Assembly (NCBI GenBank): GCA_035578155.1
Contig: JAPWDM010000001.1
Location: 12,375,543 to 12,439,542 of the forward strand
Direction: 5' to 3'
Length of the DNA stretch: 64,000 bases
Source of the DNA: Brachynemurus nebulosus
Lineage: Eukaryota > Arthropoda > Insecta > Neuroptera > Myrmeleontidae
Made by a program: the position numbers and the translations under genes
Shown: positions 35,053 to 47,682 of the stretch, piece after piece
Layout of the letters: the number at the start of each line of letters is the position of its first letter
How positions within the stretch are numbered: position 1 is the stretch's first letter
The notes under the pieces: model-generated
What the model saw: only the letters and a program-made list of their open reading frames with translations
What the model was told of the DNA's origin: nothing
Databases searched by the model: none

Positions 35053-37319
35053 CCAACCTGTCTATATCTGTTTATTTATTATTCAAAGTAATATCAGATA
35101 TTGAAGGATGCGTTTTGGTGCTATTTTCATCAACGTAGATGCTATTTTCGAAGGAAGGTTTTAGTATAATTTGTTGCTAATATCAAGTACCTACCTAATA
35201 AAAATTCTCCAAGACAAGCACAAAAAAAAAAAACAATGGCTAAATTATAATTAATTGGTGACTCCTAATTGGCACTTTACTATTTACGTAGAAATAGAAC
35301 ATTTGTATCTCTAAAAAGATGTAGTATAGATCCACTTTTTGCCAGTCGTTGCTGCAAGAAAAATCATTTTAATAACTCCTAATTTTTAAACTCATAGAGC
35401 ACATAATACCTATATATTTAAGAGAGATATCCAAACGATTTTGCAGTTAGGGACCTTCCTTCGTTCGCGCAGGTTGAGTGGATAAAATACATCAACTCAC
35501 TGGCCTATGCATGGTTCATAAAACACATGTACGAGTATTTGGCAGTATCGATCTTACTTTCAAAATGACTTAGACCAATGATATTATATATATAGATACG
35601 TTATAAGCTGTTAAAAACTGGTCACTTAAAAGTGAGGTAATTGCCTCACTTTGCCTGCATTAGTCGTCAGTCTTATAGCAAACTTCAATGAGTAAAGATC
35701 ATACAAATGCGTAGTAAAATGCCGTCATTTGTAATGAAAAACTATAGGAATTATACAAGAACTGTAAAAAATAGAAAAAATATATCATTTCATTCCTAAG
35801 TATTGATAATTTCTTTATTTTTAATGAGTTTTAATTGCATTATTGCTATGAATTATGTAACCAAATAAACAAACATTCCTTCCATTACTTATGGCACATA
35901 ATCAAACGTACATATTTACATACTCTGTCTTTTTCTCACATAGGTGTTTTCTGTAGTGTGTTCATGTGTTGCGATCTCTCTTTTACAGAACATGCGTAAT
36001 GCTAATGTATGAAGGTACACAGTACCCACACTACAGTTGGACAAATTTGTGTCTATTTTTTTTGTACATTTAGTACGGTTATAACGTATCTATATAATAT
36101 ATTACATCATTGACTTAGACTGATCCATTTTAAAATGCGTTTCTGTACATCTCTCAGTTGATTTTCGGTCGGATCTAGATACATAAATAGAGATAGTGAG
36201 GGTCTTCACGCACAGAGCCTGCTCGACGATGTTACACCGCACTAGGACCCGCGTTTCTGAAGGCTCGCGCCGCTGACTGATTTTGTAAAATCGGAAACTT
36301 AAATGTAACCTCTGAAAGACGATATTGACTTATTTGATGAAATTAAAATTTGCCATTAAGTTTTCCGTTCCAGTATTACAACTACGTTTTTAAAAATATA
36401 TAATTTATTAGAGCTTTTTGAAAATTTTGTTTCTATTTTAAAAACTACATATATTAATATTATCAATTAAAATATTATCATTGCACTACAGAAAGATCAT
36501 TTTTTCCAATTCTGAATTTAAAAGAAAAATTAACTTTATAATTCCCTGTGACAGTGTCAAAATGGCTTATCTTTTTTCATACGTGAAAAAAGTTACTAGT
36601 TTTTATCACGCGTGAACAAAATGTAGATAAAATAGTTTTATCGAATATAATTACACATGGAATAAAGTTTTGGGCTCAACAATGACCTTGGCACTTCAAT
36701 CATTTTGAAACGCTCTGTATAATTTACAATATACTACGTCTCTGAACTTGATATAGGTAATAATCGAATCTTCACAGCTTAATTGTCCGAAAATGAAAAT
36801 GGCCATTGAGTTTTTCCTTTCAAAACTTAATATCGGTATAATATAGGTACCTACTAACGTCACTAACAAACAAACAAAACGATATATTCCCGTATTTTCT
36901 GAATAATAATTAAACTCTCATTTATCCAAAAAGGGAAAATAAAGATAATTTTCTCTATATATGTATTAATGGTTACCAAATAATAATTCTTTATGTCTGT
37001 AATATAATATTATATTTCTAACGTTAATCTTACTAATCTTCTATCCATCTTTATAATACGATATTTGACAAATGGTGGCGATTTAAGAGTGTAATTATTA
37101 TTTTGCCAGCACCTACTCTATACTTACGTCTCACCGCCCCCCACCTGCAGCAGCAACATCGCCCAGATTCACTTAAGTGATGTAACAACACCAATGATAC
37201 GGTAGCAACATGATGAAATGGTGTTATTTTGCTTTTGTTATACCCATCAAATTCCCGATTCTTGCTCGCTTCGCCTTTGTATTATCTTACTCACTCATTC
37301 ACATATACTTATACATATA
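35053..37319. other. No gene recognised
   Basis: AT-rich. A short near-perfect palindrome 'aagtgaggtaattgcctcac' lies at 35631. A GC-richer patch at 36190-36280 ('cgcacagagcctgctcgacg…gaaggctcgcgccgctgac') has no open frame of note. Confidence 0.45.
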
Positions 37320-37548
37320 CAGTAGGACCTCTGTTAACCGAACAATCGTATCCGGTCTTCAATTGTTTTCAATTGTTCGTCTTTCATTTGGAAAAATATG
37401 ATTCTATTATTAATTAATTCCAGACCAATATTGTCAATTTTATTTTAAAAAAAGACTTGTAAGTTTTGAAGATTACGGTAAACATTATGACTGTGTATTG
37501 ATGATTTTTTGTTCGTTTCTTTAATCACATGAGTCTCTAAATTCATTA

Positions 37549-38964
37549 AGGGGATATTCGCCAATAAAACATCAAAAATCGACCATTGTTATTACTATTT
37601 TTTTATATAAAAAATATTTTATTAAAAACGAAATATACAACAGTTTCTACATGTCATGAGAATAAAAGAAAAATTAAAAAATTAAAAATTGAACTGAGTA
37701 TAAATGGCTTTGAAGTCGACACTGAGAGATTTTTCCACCTTAATGGTTCCTCGCGTTCTGAAATCCCCAATGAACCAAAATCAAAAAATCAAGAATTTTC
37801 TGAAAATATACATATACAGTAATGGCACTAACTAAGATTTAAGAAAAAAATAAAAAAACCAGCGAGAAATGGCATTTTAAAAATAAATTTTCAAAAATCA
37901 CCACTTTTTTCGACTATAATCAGCGGTTATTTTCAAAATATATTACGTAACCAAAAGATCCTAGTTTTTGCCAAAATGACGGTATTGAGGAATAATATGC
38001 ACTTTGATTTATGTCGTTATCTCAAATACTTTCTGAGATACACGTGGAACCATGTCAAAAAACGTACTTTCGAGAAAATAGCATTTAAAATTTTTTTTTA
38101 ATTGAATTATAGTAAAGTGTGTGCACTAAAATGCCCATAACTTTTTGATTTTTCATTTTTTAAAATAAAACTATACGGCCGGCTTTACATTCATATTTAA
38201 AGCCGACTTGAACACTAAAGCCAACTTTAAAACTGATTTTATTTTTGGTACTGTTTTACAATCGTTTTTAAAGCTCCATTAGTGTAAAGCTCGACTCTAA
38301 TCTAAAGTAAGAATTATCTCGACTTTAAACTAAAGTAAGAATTATCTCGACTTTTACTGCTTAAAGTCGGCTTTAACATACTTGTTTTTGCTGATTTATC
38401 ATTGAATTTTGTTTATAAGCATAATTTTTCTATAAAATATTCGTACCTTAAATAAATAAAAAAAATTTTATTTGTTTGCTTATCTTCAATAACATCAAAA
38501 CATTCCTTTTGAGTTAAACTGGCTGAACGATTTCTGGGTTACCCGCGATTTCTTTTATGATTCATTGAATTTATGATAAATTTCTTTTAAAAAGAAATAA
38601 TGTAGTTTTCTATTCCAATCTCATTGGCAGTAGCGAAATGAGTGAGATGCGTATTTTTTGAAATTTAATCATGTTGATATTTTCGTTTCTATAGTTATTT
38701 TTTTTAAATGTAAGATTGGATACGATCATTCATAGTTCGTTTTATCCATGCAACACTTAAAAGTCCCTTAACAAAAGTAAACAGACCTGATCATTGCAAA
38801 ACAATGCTAAAAATAAAGTCGACTTTAAATTAATAGTAGCTTTAGTTAAAAAACCTTTAAAGTTACGAATGTAGAACCGGCCGTTAGGAGAATATTTCTA
38901 ATACTTTAGGGAACATAATTATGAAGAAAAAAAATCGATTTCTTTTTTTTAGTGAATCTTCCCT
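37549..38964. mobile_element. AGGGG-ended element nested in the pogo-like element
   Basis: AGGGGATATTCGCC on the left and the complement of agtgaatcttccct on the right are inverted, each beside TA. A third inverted-repeat element lies at 38176-38883. A 78-codon frame (37586-37822) is not recognisable. Confidence 0.6.
38176..38883. mobile_element. CGGCCGG-ended MITE, innermost of the nest
   Basis: CGGCCGGCTTTACATTC on the left and the complement of 'gaatgtagaaccggccg' on the right match imperfectly. Inside, 'aaagtcg(a/g)cttta' motifs recur, and a 33-base unit 'ctcgactttaaactaaagta…' is tandemly duplicated at about 38288-38355. Length 708 bases. Confidence 0.75.
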
Positions 38965-39596
38965 TAGACCAATTTTATCTACGTTTTCTGCATCGTCGTT
39001 TTTATTAAATATGTTAATATGTTGAGGAAATATGTTAATTTTTCCAAAAATTCATTACCGACATATTATGTTAATATGTTAATTTTCTTGACGTTCTTTT
39101 CAGTTTTTAATTTTTTTTTTAAATAGTAAAAAATTAAAATTTTATAATATTCATAGTTCTTATCATAAAGTAACATATACTGAAGATACATGTCAAATTT
39201 GAAGTCAATTGAATAAACAAAACTCGAGATATATCATGTCGACTTGCTTGGAAAATGTAGTTTCAAGAAAAAGACATTTAAAGTTGTGAAAAATACCTGA
39301 TTAAAACGACTATAACTTTGTACATTTTCAAAATTTTTTAAAGATCTATACTTTCAGAAAATGATGTAGCCCTTTAAATATTATTCAAATCAATTTTAAG
39401 AAAGAATTTTGGGTGCCTATACAAAAACATAACGTTTACAAATGTATCATCACATCAAAGTCACTCTTAACAAGTTAAAACATGAACAAATAGACCTAAC
39501 CCACATAGAAACACATAATATGTGCTAAACGTACTCGCGTCCGGTTAATGACGAGTCCGCTTAAGAGAGATGTCCGTAATTAGATGTTCTACTGTA

Positions 39597-40606
39597 TTAT
39601 TATCTTTTCACCTAGTAAGTAGTTGACTGAGCCTACCGTCAAATTTACTTAAGTATTTTGTAAATATAAAGGAAATAAATAAATAAATTTGCAAATGTTT
39701 GTGAGTCATAAATTCCCATTTATTTTGTATTTTTCCCTTCATTATTAAAATTTCGCGCAAATTAAATATATTAATATAAATTGGTTATTAAATTCAACGA
39801 GTGTTGTTATTTCTAATAAGTGTGTTATTTTTGATCTGTCATGTTTCATTCTTTGATGCGCGTTAAAATTTATTTATTTTTTCATTATCATTTATTTATT
39901 CAAACGGGAACGTTTGAAAACTAATTTTGTTACCATTAAAATCGTAACAGGATTTATAATTAAATTTAAATTAGCCTTTGTTTTTTTTTTTTTTTTTGAT
40001 AAAAAAAAAGAGAGAAAAAGCACTCAATCTGTTACACTTTAATTGTGTAGTCAGTATGTAAATTACATAAATAATTGAATGACTAATTAATTATTTTCGA
40101 TTGTTGTATGATATTTGATTTTATTCCTTTATTGTTTCAAGCTAATTGTGCAAAGTTTACCATCACTCAAAAAAATATGATTCGTCTAACCTTTAGGTTA
40201 CGTGTTTTTCAAAAGTAACTTTTCAGAGAACTGCTAATTAACACTTCACAATCTGATGGCATATCTGTGTTATAGCCAGAACAACCGTAGAGATCATTCG
40301 CGATCAGTGATCACAGTGATGTGTGTGATGCTACTCTGAGCAGATATCATAGCATGGATATGTGTGTTATATAATTTATGTAAACATACAAGCTATATTC
40401 GCTCGCCGGAAAATTGTTTGACAGTACAAGGCATAGTCGACATCAGATTTTGTTTAAAAGAGATTAGTAGCAAATTTTCTGCACTCATTAAAGTCATTAA
40501 AAAAAGAAAAATTTGCCGAATTTACAGTAAAATACACTGTCAATGGGAAGGGAGAGGTGCACATATTTTCGTCGTGCTGATAACAGACTATTTTACCCAA
40601 TCTTTA
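39597..40606. other. No gene recognised
   Basis: AT-rich with a T16-like run near 39985. The 81-codon frame 40364-40609 has no identifiable domain. Confidence 0.45.
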
Positions 40607-40654
40607 TGATAATAATAATAATAATAATGATAATAATAATAATAATAACAATAA
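40607..40654. repeat. (TAA)n tract, presumed target of the downstream LINE
   Basis: About sixteen ATA/TAA units with two interruptions, immediately before the first element-derived codons. Confidence 0.9.
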
Positions 40655-42651
40655 CACCTGATGCAGCAATACTTAACGCGTGTACAGAGATTACTGAACA
40701 CCCACCTTGATGGAAAAAAAATCATAAAAGCAATTAAAACCTACGCAGTTCCGGTGCTAACGTACTCATTTGGGGTAATCAAATGGACGCCTACGGACTT
40801 GACAAACATCGAGATCAATACCCGCGTCCTTATGACCAAATACCGAATTCATCATCCCAAAGCAGCGATAGAACGACTGACGCTGCCAAGAGCCGAAGGG
40901 GGTCGGGGTCTTATAGACATAAGGAACATGCATAATAAACAGGTTCATAACTTGCGAGAATACTTTTACACCAAAACACACACATCACACTTACACAATG
41001 CAGTAATCCAAGACGACAAGGCATACACACCATTAAACCTCTCACACACAGAAATGCCAGATGGTTTTTGCCCTTTGGTCACGAAGGAGGACAAAATCCA
41101 GCAATGGATCCGCACGCCTCTACATGGAAGACATCCACATGATCTTAACCAGAGTAACGTCGACAAAGCAGCGTCGCACGCCTGGTTGAGTCAAGGAAGT
41201 CTTTTCCGGGGAACTGAAGGATTCATGCTGGCTATACAAGATCCAGTAATTCATACAAAGAATTACTCAAAATACATACTTCGTGACTCGTCAATAACAT
41301 CTGACTCATGCCGGAGATGACATTCCAAACCCGAAACGATCCAACACATCACAGCTGCCTGTACTCAGCTCGCTCAGTCCGAATATAAACACCGTCACGA
41401 CCAGGTTGGCAAAATTATATACCAGAAACTAGCGGTTAAGCACCACCTTATAACCGATAAAACCCCTTACTACAAGCTCACACCAAAAGTAGTAGCGGAG
41501 AATGACTCCTGTAGACTTTACTGGGATCGGTCGATTATTACAGATAAGACCATAAATCATAATCGACCAGATATCACCTTCGTAATGAAACAAACTAAGA
41601 CCACCTATCTGATCTACATTGCGGTTCCGAATACACATAACTTACAAAAGATACACTCAGTTAAATTGGAGAAATACACTGACCTCGCAGCCGAAATAAA
41701 ACAACAATGGCGAATGGAACATGTCCACATTGTTCCAATAGTACTCAGTGCCACCGGGGTCATTCCACACACACTACACAATAGCTTGAGCCTCTTGGGT
41801 CTCCCAAAATACACATATGTCACTATGCAAAAGGCAGTGATCCTAAACACGTGTCGTATAGTACGGAAGTTCCTCAGTAATACGAATCCGACTGCGATAT
41901 GTGAAAGCACAAGATCTGCTTCTACTCCATCTGAGCCATCTACAGTGAGCGAACAACACACTGACATTCATCTTACAGACACACAACACACATACATAAA
42001 CACACAATACACTAACACTGAAACCCAAACACTTAACACACATACAGGTCCAGATTCGTCTGATGAAGAGGGAGGCTCGACCAACTGCCGCACTATCATT
42101 GTTACCGCTCTAGTGCACAATCCTCCCCAACTCAATAACACACAAGGTCCGTCAACCTCTGTACCATCTAAACGCGCAATTTCAGGAACGCCCGATCTTA
42201 ATGAGCAATTTGATGAACCAGAACACATTTACACCAAGAAACGTAAAATAGAACGACACATCCACACACATACACGAACACACACACAAACACACACAGT
42301 CCTTTCCCTTCCCTCTGTCCCTAATCCTACCTATCCTCTGAGGACACGAAAACGAACTAGGCTTTCACAGCCGTCTGTCATTGAGCCAACATCTACGCTC
42401 CCACAAATGTCTCGTCGTACGACCCAGTGTACACTAAAATAGACGCATAGCACCTCGTTTCAAGCAACAATAACAACAATATAAAGAGTGATCTGACAAG
42501 CCCGTCCGTGAATGTACTACGGTACTTTTACGGATTGGTTTGGCACATTACCCTTCCACAGAGCCTAATACCTTGCATAATGCCGGTATAGGTGAATGTT
42601 ACCCAGTACTGTCCTACTGAGTAGTGAGCGCCAGGTTGGCGTAAAAGTCTA
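40655..42651 (+). mobile_element. R4/Dong-like non-LTR retrotransposon, 5'-truncated
   Basis: The element begins inside its reverse transcriptase reading frame, directly after a (TAA)n tract. It continues through the zinc knuckle and restriction-like endonuclease domain, then through about 210 bases of 3' UTR with a small hairpin CGCCA/TGGCG (about 42629-42641). It ends near 42651, where 'taataat' resumes. Dong/R4-clade elements are known to use TAA repeats as targets, which fits both junctions. One nonsense codon and one catalytic-site change make it non-functional. Confidence 0.8.
40661..42442 (+). pseudogene. R2/R4-type reverse transcriptase-endonuclease C-terminal half
   Basis: One continuous frame of 593 codons, interrupted by a single TGA at codon 220 (41318-41320). 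Codons 25-45 (KAIKTYAVPVLTYSFG…) are the post-catalytic RT region of this family. The zinc knuckle is CX2-[stop]-X8-H-X4-C at codons 217-234, so the stop replaces the second Cys of a CX2CX8HX4C motif. The endonuclease has RPD at codons 302-304; the second acidic residue expected after 14 residues is Tyr (codon 319, TAC; LIYIAVPNTHN), where relatives have LIDIAVP. After VRKFL a Ser/Thr/His-rich tail of about 180 codons follows, partly encoded by CACACA repeats and with a KKRK stretch. Catalytic RT motifs are missing because of 5' truncation. Confidence 0.85.
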
Positions 42652-42896
42652 TAATAATTTATTGTTGTTAATACATAAAATGTTTACAAAAGTCAACACA
42701 GAAAAAATCCAGTTACAAAAATGATTTCGTCCTTAAACTTCTAAAGTGCTGGCAAGCACGAGCTAGTGAAATTATATTTAAAGCTACACGCCAAATATTG
42801 CCAATATTTTCAAAACATTTGGTTTATCCAAAAATATTAGAAGAAAAAACGTTTCTTGTTTTTAAATCTTTTCACTACTCCCACTAATTTTTTCCA

Positions 42897-43188
42897 GAGC
42901 CAGATTTACATAATGACACTTGGGGCACGTGCTCCGGGATCCCTACACAATAGGAGCCTCTACAAAATCGAATAAAATCTCAAAATTAAGGAACAGAATG
43001 AAAAGGATAAGAGCGCTTTTTTGTTTTTCTTTCTCGCCAATTCTATTTTTTGACAAAATTTGAAAAACTTCAGAAATCCTCCCAGGGGGCCTACACAAAA
43101 GTGTGAAGGGGCTTCCACATGTAAAATATTCGGGGAACCACTACATTAGAAGTGCCCCGGGACCTCCACAGAAGTAAATCCGGCCCAC
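42897..43188. mobile_element. hAT-like MITE, decayed
   Basis: CAGAGCCAGATTTAC on the left pairs with the complement of gtaaatccggcccac. The next bases (acttggggcac… / …gtgccccggg) are also inverted. No 8-bp duplication is visible. Confidence 0.5.
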
Positions 43189-43218
43189 CTCATCTTAGCA
43201 GATATATGTATTTTAACA

Positions 43219-44905
43219 CACAGTGAAAAAATTTTTGTTAAAATTAACACATTTCACATGTTCAGAACGATCCACTCAATTTTTTGTGTTATTTTAACAC
43301 AAAGCATGTGTGTCAAATCTTTACACAAGATTTGTGTCAATGATTTAACACATAAAAGGACATACATTTTGGGTAACTTTAAAAATGTAAACTTTACCGC
43401 ATCGATGCAGCATCATGACTTTTCTGATGCGTCTAATACTACATGATGCGCTGCTGATGCTCTCTTAAAATTTGATGCACATTAGATGTTTTTGAACGGG
43501 CTATTGGCATCATTTAGCCTCTGATTTGGCTATAGATAAGCCAGATAATGTAGCATGATAGACTATAGATAATATAGCAATACAGTCCTTCTATAGGTAT
43601 ATTATCTTTGAATTTCAACTTGAACCTACTTGAAATTGAAAATATTGAAATTATTCGAATAAAAAATATTACATACCTATTTTGAGTGCAAGATGTATTC
43701 AAATAGTTTAAACAATTTTAATCAAAGATAAATAGTACGTTCATCTTTTTCAACAATATGTTTTTCTTAATTATTCCGGTTGGTGTTAATACCTACATAA
43801 TATGGCAAGTAGTTATAATTCTACATTATACACATGACATGCATCTTGGACACGCATCACCAAATTTATTGATGCATTGTTTTGACGCATCAAATACAAA
43901 AATGAACTTTTGATTTTTCGTTGTGATGCGTCTGATGCGTTTTTGAACTTTTGACTCTGCATCATGCAAGCAGTGATGTATTTTTGAAGTTAGCCTTTAT
44001 GTTAATTTCACACAATTTCTTAGTTATAATATTACCACAATGATGTGTAAAATTAACTGATTTAGAATGTAGAAGTTTACTCAGTAAATGTGTTGATATA
44101 TTATATTTTTAAGTTAGTATTTTTTTTATTTATTTATTATATACCTAAATGAAAGGAAATAGTAAAAAATAATTTTTCAGTACTTAAACTTTTTTATTTA
44201 ATATTCCTACAAAGCTGTGCTCTGATGAAAACAATGTTGAAGCAATACCCAAAAATTGTGAAGATCTTTGTCAAACTGAACGTGGAAGGCAAAATGGGAT
44301 GACTACTCTTCTTTCTTTACCTGATCTTCTTTGCCCTTTGAATGTGTTCTGGAACGCCGAATATTCGATAATTTTTTAATTAATTGAAGTAAATTCTGCA
44401 AGCAAAGAAAAAAATTCAATCTATAATATTTTTAATTAACTTACCAATATCTAATATCTAAATAATTAAAACCAATTAAACCTTAGGAATACGCTTTTGA
44501 TTTTGAAATATTCCGTCTGCTTCTATACATAGATATGTTTCTGTTGAACGCACGTCGCACAATACCCCAATGACTGGCAATATGCTACCGATGGTATCGA
44601 TTACCACTACCCCCGCTTTTATAACTAAAGCAATAGATGCACGCAAAACCAGTTTTTTGGTGTTGGAAATACACAAATAAGTGTATTTATGACATTCTTT
44701 CGCATTTTACACAAACATTGTGTTATTTGTGTTTTGTTCAAAACAGATTAACATTTTAGTTCTGTTAAATCAAAATTTTTGTTAATATTTTCATTTAACA
44801 CAAATACTAAATGTTACATTAACACAAGGTTGGGTTACTTATTTAACACAAAAATTTTAACCACTAGTTTTTTTTTTTACGCAGAACACAAATTTTTTCA
44901 CTGTG
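43219..44905. mobile_element. CACAGTGAAAAA-ended inverted-repeat element, 1.7 kb
   Basis: CACAGTGAAAAAATTTTTGT on the left and the complement of 'acacaaattttttcactgtg' on the right. Many 'ttaacacaaa'-type motifs occur in both subterminal regions (43230-43360 and 44690-44870) in opposite orientations. It carries a nested structure at 43371-43995. No transposase frame. Confidence 0.7.
43371..43995. mobile_element. Nested element rich in TGATGC/GCATCA motifs
   Basis: The left end 'ggtaactttaaaaatgtaaa' and the complement of the right end (ggctaacttcaaaaatacat) are similar. Both halves are crowded with TGATGCGTC / GCATCATG motifs (43400-43490 and 43840-43980). The middle is AT-rich. Confidence 0.55.
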
Positions 44906-47419
44906 CATATAATATGTGGAATTTGATATAAAATTCACTTCTTGAATTTGATATAAAATTCAGTAAATAAAAGTGGTATTTTTTTCATAATAGCTTCCAT
45001 AAAATTATTTTTATATTTTATCAACATTATAATCGAAACACTAAATGGTAAATTTAATCTGAATTTATAAATAAATAAAAAGAATACCTATGACATTTCA
45101 TTTCGAAAAATTATATTTCCTCGGTCTTTCATTTATGTAGAAATAATACCAAGCAGCTAACAGACACATTCTATGTATGTACCTACATATTCGATTGCAA
45201 TCTAAAATATATTCAATTCAAAAATGGAAAAGTAAAAATCAATGGATTTTTGTTCAATTTACTTCTGAAGTAAAAACATACATTCGTATATATACGGAAA
45301 AGTTTATCTTACAACAGATTACAACAATAGCATACGTATAGGACGGAATCTTTCTAGAGTTTTTCTATAAGATAAATGAATGAAATTGCATTATTCGTCT
45401 AAAACATTTTCGAATGGCATATGCTAGTTATGTATGTATGTATGTATAAATGTATTTGTGTATGGTCTGTGAACACCAACTTTGATATAACATCGTAAAG
45501 TGGAAGAGTTAAATAAAACTTATCGCTACACAGAAATCACTGTTCCGTCCAATACTTTCTTCAAATTTAGACACATAAAAATACGGATCTAATTCATTCT
45601 CAGTAGTATCATATTGTAAGAATGTAAGAAACGTAGCTTGACTAGATGTTGGGAAATTACTATTAATCACGAGTATAAAAAAATCGAAAGTTGACCCTCG
45701 GAACGCATTGGAAATCATTCAGATCCAGATTTTTTTTCTACTCAAAATAATTTTTTACTTATATCTTAAGAGGTTATATACAGTTGTAGCGAGCGAAATA
45801 ACGATAATTTCTCGATTTTTTTCAACAACAAAATAAATATTTATTTAAAAACTGTTTTGATTAAGGAGGTATTCTGATCTAGACAGCCAAATTTTAGGTG
45901 TTTTTGCAGGCGAAATAAATAAAAAGCCTTTTTATCATCACCTTTTTTTATCAGTTTTTTATTAACATTTGAAAAGTGCAAAAAAGAAAAAAGGCAAAAT
46001 TGAAAATAGTGCAGGTCCCGGCAAAGTAGCGACTCAAAGAAAAAAGCTGTGCCTTGGTTGGGATGATTCTGACCCCATCGGTGATCTGAAACACAAAATC
46101 TTAATGAATTCTTAAAGAGTAAGAATGTCATTTTCGTTTGACGAGAGTGATTTGAAAAACAAATTTTTGGTATAATAGCGTCCCTATGAAAACTTAGTTT
46201 TTCTCTCTCATCGTTTTTTCAGTTTTGGGAATTTTTTAAAAATAAAAAAAATAAAAAGACCTTTTGTCAAACGGATTTTGAATATGTGATTCATTTCATT
46301 TAAATTTAATCATGCTTCATCACTTATGAATTTAAATAATTTCCGTTTTCTTGGCTTTATCTCTTTCATTATTGCACTTACGTAAATTTTAAAATTGCAG
46401 TTTCTTTTTTTAGAAAAGAATAGAAGATTGACTTGTTTTGAATATAAGAAATATTTAATTTTTTAACTTTGACTCATGATTAAGTGTACCTATCTAAAAC
46501 AGGGTATACCTATTAAGAAGTACCAAATTTCAAAGCAATCCACTAGAACTTGAGGTATCATGTCAATCGTTTCAAAAAACATAGTTTCGAGAAAAACGAG
46601 TTTAAAGTTTGAAGATTCGTTTCGGACAGTCTGAGTCATTTATGGTGTGTTATACTTAAATTTTTTTTTTCAGCAATCCCTGTCTCGTTTTGAAATACTT
46701 GTTAAATTGTTTCATAGAAAAAAATTTGAAAATAGCGGAACTACAGCAGGAGTGCTTTTTTCTGAGGCATCAGTATATTTTATTGTCAAGTTACTGAACA
46801 AAGGATTTGTCTAAATTTATATTTTTAGAGAAATTTCAAGGATTTTAATAAAAATTTTATTTTTTTCAAGATGTTTGTTCGATTTTTGAACTCTAAAAAG
46901 ACTTTAGAAAAAAAGAACTGAAAATCTTTTGGTCAGCGATTGCCTTTTTTTTAATTTAGAGTTGCAAAAATTATTGTATGCGACATGTGCAAAATAGGTT
47001 TTTTTCCGCTCATAATTGTCCAACTCGGCAAGCTTCGTCAAACCACTGTACAACTAACTCAAAGAAAACATCTTCATTTTCCAACTTGTAGCATAGATAA
47101 CTGTTACTTTACGTTTAATTTCTCTCAAAAGATTTTATACTTTGAAGCTTAGATAATTTTTTGAAATCCGTAAAATAACTTTGGTTGAATACTTATCACA
47201 AAATTGCTTCTAGCTCTGCTGTGTATAATAGATGTTGTTATGAGAAAATTAATTATTCATTTTGTTTAGAAAATCCATTCCTAGTATACCATCGTGAGGT
47301 TCCGAATTATCTATTTTCTCTGAAACTTTTTGCATATGGTCCCGATTTACTGCAAAAGTTTGTTTTACAATCTGCTGTGAACTAACTTTTTTATAGCTAT
47401 TTATGAAACTTTTTAATAT
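44906..47419. other. No gene recognised; includes an inverted partner of 15365-15535
   Basis: 46320-46480 is a diverged reverse complement of 15365-15535. (TGTA)n lies at about 45429-45450. The 96-codon minus frame 45841-46131 and the 66-codon frame 47185-47385 have no recognisable domain. Confidence 0.5.
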
Positions 47420-47420
47420 T

Positions 47421-47682
47421 TCTGTGGTCACAAGCCAAAGTATCTTAAGTCTAAAATTTTTATTTTACTGAAGCCGAGTTTTTACGTTTGATAGGGCCTA
47501 TAGAACATAACTTAAACTACTGTTCTTCTGCTGTAAATTTTTTCCTATTTAAGTTGAGTAAAACGTAAGTCAACTTGGCATTATTACGTAATGTTCTAAT
47601 GAACAGTATGTAGGTAATAATCAATAAAAATCTGTTTTTTTACTTAAATCAGCTTAAGATACTTTGGCTTGTGGCCACAGAT
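47421..47682. mobile_element. MITE, ~262 bp
   Basis: TCTGTGGTCACAAGCCAAAG, then tatcttaag, is complemented at the right by cttaagatactttggcttgt, then ggccacaga (one mismatch over about 29 bases). The interior is AT-rich. Confidence 0.75.

Larger units (their letters stand above)
37320..39594. mobile_element. pogo-like inverted-repeat transposon, 2.3 kb, hosting nested elements
   Basis: CAGTAGGACCTCTGTTAACC on the left and the complement of the right end (CAGTAGAACATCTAATTACG) are diverged inverted repeats of the 'CAGTNGAACCTCT' type. TA lies on each side (37318-37319, 39595-39596). The interior consists mostly of two further nested inverted-repeat elements. Transposase coding is absent. Confidence 0.7.

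Noticed and set aside
40607..42658. CRISPR or other array interpretation of direct repeats here and at 1297, 8690, 30490, 33245
   Set aside because: Units are contiguous, long and diverged without spacers, and the window is eukaryotic.
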